This document shows, piece by piece, positions 6,459 to 12,906 of a stretch of 13,868 nucleotides of DNA; within the stretch, counting starts at the first letter, position 1; every line of letters begins with the position of its first letter. The stretch is from Bacteroidaceae bacterium. GTDB taxonomy: Bacteria > Bacteroidota > Bacteroidia > Bacteroidales > Bacteroidaceae. Below the pieces are notes generated by a model. That model did no database searches. It was not told the origin of the DNA and saw only the letters and a program-made list of their open reading frames with translations. Location: NCBI GenBank assembly GCA_900765575.1, contig CAAFRW010000045.1, positions 1 to 13,868 on the forward strand, read 5' to 3'. Both the position numbers and the translations under genes were made by a program.

Positions 6459-7766
6459 ATGGATAAAGATATGGATATACAGGAACAGAGAAAACCGAGT
6501 TTATGGGCATTGAGTCCGTTACTCGTTTTTCTCTGTCTTTATTTAGTTACTTCTCTTATAGTCAACGATTTTTATAAGGTTCCTATTACGGTAGCGTTCT
6601 TGGTGTCATCGGTTTATTCCATGCTTATCACCAAGGGGATGACCATGGAAGAGCGTGTTACTTGCTATTCTCTGGGAGCCTCCAATAAAAATATCATGCT
6701 CATGATTTGGATTTTTATCCTGGCGGGAGCATTTGCCCAATCGGCGAAGGCTATGGGCGCTATCGACGCTACTGTAAACCTTACGCTTCATATACTTCCC
6801 GATAATCTTCTTTTAGCCGGTATTTTTATAGCAGCCTGTTTTATCTCCTTGTCGGTGGGAACCTCTGTAGGCACCATTGTGGCACTCACGCCTGTGGCTG
6901 TAGGTATTGCGGAGAAGACCGGAGTGGAACTTCCTTTCATGGTAGCCATTGTGGTGGGTGGTGCTTTCTTCGGGGATAATCTTTCTTTTATATCGGATAC
7001 AACGATTGCTTCGACCAAATCGATGGGATGCCGGATGCGTGATAAATTTAAAGTAAACAGTCAGATTGTGGTTCCGGCGGCATTGCTGATATTGGTATTG
7101 TATGTAGTAGAGGGATTTCAGGTGCATGCTCCGGCCACGTTGCAAAATGTGGAATGGATAAAAGTAATCCCTTATTTAATTGTGCTGGTTACGGCTATCA
7201 TCGGATTGAATGTAATGCTTGTCTTGATAATTGGTATTGTAACGACCGGAGTTATCGGACTCTTAACCGGCGGATTTACTTTTTTCGATTGGTTCGGTTC
7301 AATGGGAACCGGTATTACGGGGATGGGAGAACTGATAATCATTACCCTGATGGCCGGAGGTATGTTGGAGTTGATTCGTTATAACGGCGGTATTGATTAT
7401 ATTATAGGTAAACTGACGCGTCATGTAAAAGGAAAAAGAGGGGCTGAACTGAGTATTGCGGCATTAGTAAGCATTGCCAACCTCTGTACGGCTAATAATA
7501 CGATTGCTATTATAACGGTGGGTCCTATTGCTCATGATATTGCCGACCGGTATAAGCTGGACAAACGGAAAAGTGCCTGCCTGCTTGATATGTTTTCCTG
7601 TTTAATTCAGGGAATCATTCCTTATGGAGCGCAAATGCTTATAGCGGCAGGACTTGCTTCCATCTCTCCGTTAAGCATCATAGCTTATCTCTATTATCCT
7701 ATGACGATGGGGTTGTTTGCTTTATTAAGTATATTGTTCCGTTATCCGAGAAAGTATTCCCGATAG
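6459..7766 (+). CDS. nhaC: NhaC-family Na+/H+ antiporter
   Basis: 435 residues, almost wholly hydrophobic after a short charged N-terminus, with about ten to twelve membrane segments, as for the NhaC family. Conserved pieces are SVGTSVGTIVALTP (132-145), the acidic membrane motif FFGDNLSFISDTTIAS (170-185) and LCTANNTIAIITVGPIA (342-358). These proteins exchange Na+ for H+ across the inner membrane, and some relatives exchange organic acids or amino acids instead. The gene follows uxaA by 75 bp on the same strand. This raises the possibility of ion balancing during uronate use, or of a carboxylate substrate, but neither is shown by the sequence. The ATG at 6459 has TAAGG about 15 nt upstream. 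ATGs at 6448 and 6451 are out of frame, and Met5 (6471) is an alternative start. The symbol marks family only. Confidence 0.85.
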   Translation: MDKDMDIQEQRKPSLWALSPLLVFLCLYLVTSLIVNDFYKVPITVAFLVSSVYSMLITKGMTMEERVTCYSLGASNKNIMLMIWIFILAGAFAQSAKAMGAIDATVNLTLHILPDNLLLAGIFIAACFISLSVGTSVGTIVALTPVAVGIAEKTGVELPFMVAIVVGGAFFGDNLSFISDTTIASTKSMGCRMRDKFKVNSQIVVPAALLILVLYVVEGFQVHAPATLQNVEWIKVIPYLIVLVTAIIGLNVMLVLIIGIVTTGVIGLLTGGFTFFDWFGSMGTGITGMGELIIITLMAGGMLELIRYNGGIDYIIGKLTRHVKGKRGAELSIAALVSIANLCTANNTIAIITVGPIAHDIADRYKLDKRKSACLLDMFSCLIQGIIPYGAQMLIAAGLASISPLSIIAYLYYPMTMGLFALLSILFRYPRKYSR

Positions 7767-7812
7767 CTGTACTTTTTACCCGTTTTTTATTCCTTTATGA
7801 GGCTTGTCACTT

Positions 7813-7906
7813 CGTAGGCCTAGCTAAGGTCGTCCCGTAGGCTTGGCTAATACCCCTTCGGTAGGCTTACGCAATCACCTTAGCTAGGCCTGCGCAATAA
7901 TTCCTC
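7813..7906. repeat. Four-copy 23-24 bp direct repeat with outer 18-bp inverted repeat
   Basis: Four 14-bp cores begin at 7814, 7837, 7861 and 7884: GTAGGCCTAGCTAA, GTAGGCTTGGCTAA, GTAGGCTTACGCAA and CTAGGCCTGCGCAA. They are spaced 23, 24 and 23 bp apart. The outer parts are also inverted: 7813-7830 pairs with 7877-7894 over 18 bp, with a single G-U wobble in plus-strand RNA and a 46-bp interior. The array is much more GC-rich than the surrounding spacer. It could be a REP/MITE-like element or a structured transcript end. No coding potential is seen. Confidence 0.75.
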
Positions 7907-7932
7907 ACTAATACGCATGGTTCGGACGGATT

Positions 7933-8094
7933 CAAACTATTGCTTTTCCGGCTCAGGCAGAGCAACATACATTCCATTCCCCGGAGCTCTATATTGGTAC
8001 ATTTGAAGGTTTAAATGACAAAGATACCGTTCTTATCTCTACCGGCATAGTTATGGCTGCTAACGGATAATTTGAATTTACCGGCATTGCATCT
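7933..8094 (+). pseudogene. Decayed remnant resembling a DUF4369 N-terminal region
   Basis: One plus-strand frame is open from 7912 to a TAA at 8068-8070 and has no start codon before residues that look like coding sequence. It reads AFPAQAEQHTF, like the end of a signal peptide. Then comes YIGTFEGLNDKDTVLIST, then MAANG, the stop, and FEFTG directly after the stop in the same frame. The pattern G-T-F-x-G-L-N-D ... N-G-x-F-E-F-T-G is that of DUF4369 domains, which lead many Bacteroidota thioredoxin-like lipoproteins. The stop replaces the usual lysine before FEFTG. The remnant lacks a start and everything after the first domain, and it begins just after the repeat array. This is my reading of a short degenerate stretch, and it could be coincidence. 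Confidence 0.4.
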
Positions 8095-8104
8095 TTCCTT
8101 CATT

Positions 8105-10312
8105 TTATAGTTGCTTCCAGTTGAGGCGCAGACTGTTAAGTACTACAGATACGGAAGAGAAAGCCATTGCCGCACTGGCAAACATCGGGTTGAGCAGTAT
8201 GCCGAATGCCGGGAACAGAACTCCTGCCGCGATAGGAATACCTATCATATTATAAATGAAAGCCCAGAACAGATTCTCACGGATGAGTTTCACTGTCATC
8301 TTTGATAATTTGAAAGCTTTAGGGAGAAGCATCAAGTCGGAATTGATTAACGTTATCATGGCTACATCCATCGCAATATCCGTTCCTTTACCCATTGCAA
8401 CACTGACATTCGCTCTGGCCAGAGCCTGAGAGTCGTTAATTCCGTCGCCAACCATGGCTACCGTCCTTCCCTCCTTTTGAAGTGAGACGATAAAGTCTTC
8501 TTTATCTTGCGGTAAAGCTTCGGCTTTGAACAAATCCAGGTTTAATTCTCCGGCAATGGCTTGGGCAGCCAGATGTCCGTCTCCGGTCAGCATACATAAA
8601 TATTTGTTCTGCGCATGCAGTATCTTTACGGCTTCGTAGCTGGTTGGCTTAATGGAGTCGCTGATGGCAATAACGGCTAACAGCTCCTCTCCTTTTCCAA
8701 AATACACCAGACTTTTCGCTTCCTGTTCGTACGTTTTTACCCCATTGGAAAGGGTCTCGGACAGATGTATATTGAACCGTTGCAGCATGCGTTGGCTTCC
8801 CACCCAAAAGATATCAGGTCCGTTTGAAATCTTAATGCCCTCTCCTACTATATTCTCGAAAGAGCGGATAGAGGCCGGGACAATCTTTTCTTTTTCGAGA
8901 GCTTGTGTGATGGCTGTAGCCAAAGGATGCTCCGATTTGAGTTCCGCCGCATACAGAATGTTTTTGTAGTCCGTATCGCTGGGGCGGTTCCATAACCATC
9001 CGGTTACTTGCGGACGTCCTTCGGTCAGCGTTCCCGTTTTGTCAAAGACAACGGTATCTACTTTGCGCATTTCTTCTAAAGCTACCGCATCTTTAATAAG
9101 GATGTGGGCGCTGGCTCCTTTTCCTATTCCTACCATCAGTGCGGTAGGTGTTGCCAAGCCTAAAGCGCAAGGGCAGGCTATCACTAAGACCGAGACGGCC
9201 GATAACAGAGCGTGGGAGAAATAGTGGCTGCCTCCTACAAGCATCCATATAATAAAGGTAAGGATGGACAAAGTAATCACAGTCGGTACAAAGATGGCGG
9301 TTACTTTATCGACCATACGTTGCACCGGCGCTTTGGAACCTTGCGCTTCCTGCACCATACGGATTATTTGTGCCAAGACCGTTGCGCTTCCTACCTTCTC
9401 GGCACATAATATAAAAGCTCCGGTCTGGTTGATTGTTCCGGCCAGCACCTTGTCTCCTGCTTTCTTCTCCACTGGGATAGGTTCTCCTGAAATCATACTT
9501 TCGTCTATAAAAGAATCTCCGTCGGTAACAGAACCGTCTACAGGAATCTTTTCTCCGGGGCGTACACTGATTAAATCCCCTTTCTGTAAAAGGGCTATTT
9601 CCGTTTCCTCCTCTTTCCCGTTTCGTAACACACGTGCGGTTTGTGGCTGTAGTCCCATCAGTTTGCGAATGGCGGACGATGTTTTCCCTTTCGCCTTTTC
9701 TTCCATAAGCTTTCCGGTTAAAACGAAAGCGATAATCATAGTAGAGGCTTCATAATAAACATGTGGCTCAAGGCCTCTTTCAATCCAGAACTCAGGGAAA
9801 AAAGTATTGAACAGACTGAAAAGGAACGCAATGGAAGTACTCAGAGCAACCAGCGTATCCATGTTGCTGCTCTTTTGTTTCAACTGTTTCCATGCGCTGA
9901 TGTAGAAGCTGCGTCCAAAATAGAACACGGGCAACGAAAGCAATAACAGGATATAGCTGATTCCCGGGAAATGCATAAAAAACATTCCCAAGATAGCTAC
10001 AGGCAAAGCAAACACCCATGCATTGATGGTCTTCTGCTTCATTTTCCGGTAATGCTCATTCTCAATCTCTTCCGCTTCCTTTTCAGGATGCTCGGTGTCG
10101 ATAATTAAGTCGAACCCTATTTTCCTGACCGCGTTTTGTAAAGATTGAGCCGTTTGCGTATCTTCATATTTTACCGTTACCGTATTAGCGGCCAGGTTTA
10201 CATTCGCTTCGAGTACCCCTTCTTGTTTAGACAATGCCTTTTCTACGTTCTTTGCACATACGGCACAATGCATGCCCGTTACAGGATAGATTTTCTTTAT
10301 AATATGATTCAT
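8105..10312 (-). CDS. copA: Cu+-exporting P1B-type ATPase with one HMA domain
   Basis: 735 residues, a complete P1B-1 ATPase that would pump monovalent copper (or silver) out of the cytoplasm. In order: one N-terminal heavy-metal-associated domain with GMHCAVC at 13-19; two leading membrane helices (about 96-133); two more (about 153-171 and 187-203); the actuator domain with SGEP at 275-278; the membrane metal site CPC at 380-382; the phosphorylated DKTGT at 424-428 (D424); HP at 462-463, the nucleotide-site marker of this class; TGDG at 576-579; and GDGIND at 622-627. The last helices carry YN (687-688) and MxxSS (716-720), the set seen in Cu+ transporters and not in Zn/Cd pumps. No copper chaperone or regulator lies beside it. 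The gene is alone on its strand with a -7 box at 10375-10368. Confidence 0.93.
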   Translation of the reverse strand: MNHIIKKIYPVTGMHCAVCAKNVEKALSKQEGVLEANVNLAANTVTVKYEDTQTAQSLQNAVRKIGFDLIIDTEHPEKEAEEIENEHYRKMKQKTINAWVFALPVAILGMFFMHFPGISYILLLLSLPVFYFGRSFYISAWKQLKQKSSNMDTLVALSTSIAFLFSLFNTFFPEFWIERGLEPHVYYEASTMIIAFVLTGKLMEEKAKGKTSSAIRKLMGLQPQTARVLRNGKEEETEIALLQKGDLISVRPGEKIPVDGSVTDGDSFIDESMISGEPIPVEKKAGDKVLAGTINQTGAFILCAEKVGSATVLAQIIRMVQEAQGSKAPVQRMVDKVTAIFVPTVITLSILTFIIWMLVGGSHYFSHALLSAVSVLVIACPCALGLATPTALMVGIGKGASAHILIKDAVALEEMRKVDTVVFDKTGTLTEGRPQVTGWLWNRPSDTDYKNILYAAELKSEHPLATAITQALEKEKIVPASIRSFENIVGEGIKISNGPDIFWVGSQRMLQRFNIHLSETLSNGVKTYEQEAKSLVYFGKGEELLAVIAISDSIKPTSYEAVKILHAQNKYLCMLTGDGHLAAQAIAGELNLDLFKAEALPQDKEDFIVSLQKEGRTVAMVGDGINDSQALARANVSVAMGKGTDIAMDVAMITLINSDLMLLPKAFKLSKMTVKLIRENLFWAFIYNMIGIPIAAGVLFPAFGILLNPMFASAAMAFSSVSVVLNSLRLNWKQL

Positions 10313-10355
10313 CTGTATTCTTCGTTTTTAGTTTATAATATATAACCTTATTAAG

Positions 10356-10375
10356 CAAAGCTTTGTTCAAAGGTA
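10356..10375 (-). promoter_or_regulatory. copA promoter -7 box with adjoining palindrome
   Basis: Minus-strand TACCTTTG (10375-10368) matches TAnnTTTG exactly, 55 bp before the copA ATG. Immediately downstream, at about the transcript start, is the perfect palindrome CAAAGCTTTG (10365-10356), placed where a repressor could bind. No -33 element is evident. The palindrome may be chance. Confidence 0.4.
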
Positions 10376-10675
10376 CAAACTTTCCTTTTTCCGGTGTTAC
10401 ACATCCCTATTAAAATTAGAAAAGATTTCATCTCTTTCAGGTAGCTATTCAAAAGACTTACTATTTAGAAGTCCTGTTTCGTGGATTCGTTTCCTTATAG
10501 TAGTAAACGCATCCCAACGGGAGGTAAATGAACAGTCCTTCTTTATCTGTTGAGCCGAATCACCGGCTATTACTCCTTCTGTATCATTACTACGTTCTTG
10601 AATATAAGAAAGAAATCTCCTTTCAAATAGTCTTTAAAAAGTTGTTTTTATACATTATACATCGCCTTTTTTGTG

Positions 10676-10683
10676 TACTTTTG
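10676..10683 (+). promoter_or_regulatory. -7 box of the lipoprotein-rsmG-MBL operon
   Basis: TACTTTTG is an exact TAnnTTTG match, 30 bp before the ATG at 10714. The leader would be about 25 nt. No clear -33 TTTG is seen at 19-21 bp. Its position argues against translation from 10528. Confidence 0.5.
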
Positions 10684-10713
10684 CCTAATCAATCACCTAA
10701 ATATGTAAAAAGA

Positions 10714-11508
10714 ATGAAAAAGAAAAATAGTTTAAAGCTGGCGGCTGTTACCTTTTGTCTCTTATCTGTTATCGGATGTAAGAACCCTCCTAAAGGTGAA
10801 ACAATATTTAAACCTATAGTCGTTGCGGAACAGGTTCATTTAACAGCCGATACCATCTCTCCCGCATGCAGCATAAATATCAATTTGAATTATGCCGAAA
10901 GTGAAGATTCCGTTGCGTATTATATAAATAAGGAGATAGTGAAAGCTGCCTTTGAATACGAAAATCTTTCTCCCGAAGTGGCGGTGGACTCTTTTGTAGC
11001 GCACTATACCCGTAGCTATACCCATGATTTGCTACCTTATTATAACGAGGATAAAGAAGCCGGAAAAGAAGGCATGGGATGGTACAATTACTATTATGAT
11101 TTGAAAACGGACGCGCAAAAGGGCAAAGAAGGTATCTTTAATTATACCATTGAGATGAATAGCTATGAGGGCGGTGCGCATGGAAATCAGGTGAGCACTT
11201 ATCTTAATTTCTATACGGAGAGCGGAAAGCTTGTAACATTGGACGATTTGTTTGTACCCGGATATGAGACTTCGCTCAATGAGATTTTACTAAAAGCTTT
11301 GATGCAGCAGGCCGAGGTTACTACGATGGAAGCATTGCAGGAAAAAGCGTACTTGATGTGGACATCCATGTATCCTTCTAAAAACTTTCTGCTGAAGAGT
11401 GATGGTATTGACTTTTTGTACAATGCATACGAAATAGCTCCTTATGTAGTGGGCGTAACGGTGTTGAAAATACCCTACGAGGCCTTAACGGATGTATTAA
11501 AGAAATAA
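10714..11508 (+). CDS. DUF3298-type lipoprotein
   Basis: 264 residues from the ATG at 10714. The N-terminus is a lipoprotein signal: lysine-rich MKKKNSLK, a hydrophobic stretch, then SVIGC with the lipidated cysteine at C22. After it come residues with the pattern of the DUF3298 (RsiV-like) family: NYTIEMNSYEGGAHG (143-157), TESGKLVTLDDLF (168-180), and near the end FLYNAYEIAPYVVG (234-247) followed by KIPYEAL. The family has no settled enzymatic function. The B. subtilis RsiV relative is an anti-sigma factor that binds lysozyme, but this protein lacks the transmembrane anti-sigma part, so that role should not be transferred. It is the first gene of an operon with rsmG 15 bp downstream. An in-frame ATG at 10528 has a GGGAGG only 3 nt before it. 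I reject that start because it would bury the lipobox at residue 84 and lies upstream of the -7 box. Confidence 0.82.
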   Translation: MKKKNSLKLAAVTFCLLSVIGCKNPPKGETIFKPIVVAEQVHLTADTISPACSININLNYAESEDSVAYYINKEIVKAAFEYENLSPEVAVDSFVAHYTRSYTHDLLPYYNEDKEAGKEGMGWYNYYYDLKTDAQKGKEGIFNYTIEMNSYEGGAHGNQVSTYLNFYTESGKLVTLDDLFVPGYETSLNEILLKALMQQAEVTTMEALQEKAYLMWTSMYPSKNFLLKSDGIDFLYNAYEIAPYVVGVTVLKIPYEALTDVLKK

Positions 11509-11523
11509 AGCAGACGGATATTT

Positions 11524-12144
11524 ATGGAACAGATACTCTCTTATTTTCCGGATTTAACGGAAAAGCAACGTGAACAATTTGCTGCGTTATATGATTTATA
11601 TACAGATTGGAACGCAAAGATTAATGTGATTTCCCGTAAAGATATTGTCAATCTCTATGAGCATCATGTGCTTCATTCTTTGGGTATTGCCAAAATGATT
11701 CATTTTAAACCGGAAACAAAAGTAATGGATTTGGGGACAGGAGGAGGTTTCCCGGGTATTCCGTTGGCTATTCTTTTTCCGGATGTACAGTTTCATTTGG
11801 TCGATAGCATCGGGAAGAAGATAAAAGTGGCTACGGAGGTTGCATCGTCTTTAGGGCTGACGAATGTTTCATTGAGACATTGCCGTGCCGAGGAAGAGAA
11901 ACAACTCTTTGATTTTGTGGTAAGCCGTGCCGTGATGCCCTTGACAGAGCTGGTGAAGATAGTCCGGAAGAATATCTCGAAAGCGCAGAAGAATGCTTAT
12001 CCGAATGGGTTGATTTGTTTAAAAGGTGGAGAACTGGAACACGAAACGATGCCTTTAAAGAATCAGACCTTAATTTATAATTTGCAGGATTATTTCAAAG
12101 AAGAGTATTTTGTTACCAAGAAAGTGGTATATGTGTCTCTATAA
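11524..12144 (+). CDS. rsmG: 16S rRNA (guanine-527-N7)-methyltransferase
   Basis: 206 residues, matching the usual RsmG (GidB) length. It methylates N7 of G527 in the 530 loop of 16S rRNA using S-adenosylmethionine, acting in the cytoplasm on the small ribosomal subunit. The family pattern is clear: DWNAKINVIS at 28-37, the SAM-binding DLGTGGGFPGIPLA at 69-82, the ribose-binding acidic HLVDS at 91-95, and SRAVMPL at 134-140. It is not next to mnmG (gidA) or parAB here, unlike in many genomes. Instead it lies between a lipoprotein gene (15 bp upstream) and an MBL hydrolase gene (12 bp downstream), very probably on one transcript. The Shine-Dalgarno is weak. Confidence 0.96.
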   Translation: MEQILSYFPDLTEKQREQFAALYDLYTDWNAKINVISRKDIVNLYEHHVLHSLGIAKMIHFKPETKVMDLGTGGGFPGIPLAILFPDVQFHLVDSIGKKIKVATEVASSLGLTNVSLRHCRAEEEKQLFDFVVSRAVMPLTELVKIVRKNISKAQKNAYPNGLICLKGGELEHETMPLKNQTLIYNLQDYFKEEYFVTKKVVYVSL

Positions 12145-12156
12145 ACAAAGAAGGTT

Positions 12157-12798
12157 ATGATGACGATTAAGAAATTTGAATTTAATATGCTGCCCGTCAA
12201 CACTTATGTGGTGTGGGATGAAACAAAAGAGGCTGTCGTGATAGACGCCGGCTGTTTTTTTGATTCAGAGAAGCAAGCTTTGAAAGAATATATTGTAAAG
12301 AATGGACTGACTATAAAGCATTTGTTGAATACACATTTGCATTTCGACCATGTGTTTGGCAATCCGTTTATGTTGCATGAGTTTGGAATAAAAGCCGAAG
12401 CGCATGAGGCTGATTTACCTTGGTTGGAGCAAATCACAGAACGGGTAAAATCGTTTGGTATCATGAATTGCGAACCTCCCGTTCCTTTGAAAGGCTATTT
12501 GCACGAAGGAGATACGGTTGCTTTTGGAACGCATGCGTTTACCATTTTCCATATACCGGGACATTCTTTGGGTTCATTGGTCTTTTACTGTGCCGAAGAA
12601 AAAGCCCTCTTTACGGGAGATGTTCTTTTTGAACATAGCATTGGGCGTACCGATTTGGGCGGAGGTACAGAAGAAGAGTTGGTTCAAGGCATAAGAACCA
12701 AACTTCTTACTTTGCCGGATGATACGGTGGTCTATCCGGGACATGGGCCGAACACCACTATTAAAGCAGAGAAACAATATAATATTTATTTAAGATAA
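12157..12798 (+). CDS. MBL-fold metallohydrolase, glyoxalase II-like
   Basis: 213 residues, a single metallo-beta-lactamase fold domain without the extra C-terminal helical domain of true glyoxalase II. The metal ligands are complete. THLHFDH at 59-65 gives H60, H62, D64 and H65. H136 is in PGHS, D155 in TGD and H196 in PGHG, so a two-metal site is likely. VIDAG at 28-32 is the conserved early strand. Such small proteins often act on thioesters such as S-lactoylglutathione or on related hydrolase substrates. The real substrate cannot be read here, and Bacteroides are not known for glutathione use. The gene is last in the operon, 12 bp after rsmG. AAGG (12151-12154) is spaced better for the second ATG at 12160, so the start may be one codon later. 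A terminator follows. Confidence 0.88.
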   Translation: MMTIKKFEFNMLPVNTYVVWDETKEAVVIDAGCFFDSEKQALKEYIVKNGLTIKHLLNTHLHFDHVFGNPFMLHEFGIKAEAHEADLPWLEQITERVKSFGIMNCEPPVPLKGYLHEGDTVAFGTHAFTIFHIPGHSLGSLVFYCAEEKALFTGDVLFEHSIGRTDLGGGTEEELVQGIRTKLLTLPDDTVVYPGHGPNTTIKAEKQYNIYLR

Positions 12799-12862
12799 CT
12801 CGGAAGGAAAAAGAAGTTAGATTTTATCCTATTAGAAGGGATATTCCTTAAATAGCAAAAAT

Positions 12863-12900
12863 AAAGCCAACTAACCCATTGCGAATTAGTTGGCTTTTTT
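12863..12900 (+). terminator. Bidirectional Rho-independent terminator
   Basis: A perfect 12-bp stem, AAAGCCAACTAA (12863-12874) with TTAGTTGGCTTT (12886-12897), closes an 11-nt loop. It runs into T residues on the plus strand. On the minus strand it is followed by TTTATTTTTG, so it can also end the convergent sensor-kinase transcript, whose stop codon is at 12907. It is the clearest terminator in the window. Confidence 0.9.
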
Positions 12901-12906
12901 GTGTCT

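Larger units (their letters stand above)
7767..8104. other. Convergent intergenic region
   Basis: 338 bp between the ends of the antiporter gene and the copper ATPase gene. It contains the repeat array at 7813-7906 and a decayed coding remnant at 7933-8094. I see no standard hairpin-plus-U-tract terminator for either flanking gene. Confidence 0.6.
10313..10713. other. Divergent spacer between copA and the lipoprotein operon
   Basis: About 400 bp with a copA promoter near its left end and the lipoprotein promoter near its right end. The plus frame is open from an ATG at 10528 into the lipoprotein gene, but the stretch lacks signs of being translated protein. I see no RNA gene, repeat or further ORF in between. 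Confidence 0.55.

Noticed and set aside
7813..7906. CRISPR array
   Set aside because: The repeat cores are only about 14 bp with spacers near 9-10 bp, the copies differ from one another, and no cas gene is present.
9264..9755. 163-residue plus-strand ORF
   Set aside because: It is antisense to the copper ATPase, whose motifs are continuous through this stretch. It has no ribosome binding site and no recognisable family.
10528..10713. N-terminal extension of the lipoprotein gene from an upstream ATG
   Set aside because: It would bury a well-formed lipoprotein signal at residue 84 and lies upstream of the -7 box at 10676-10683. The added residues are not protein-like in any family I recognise.
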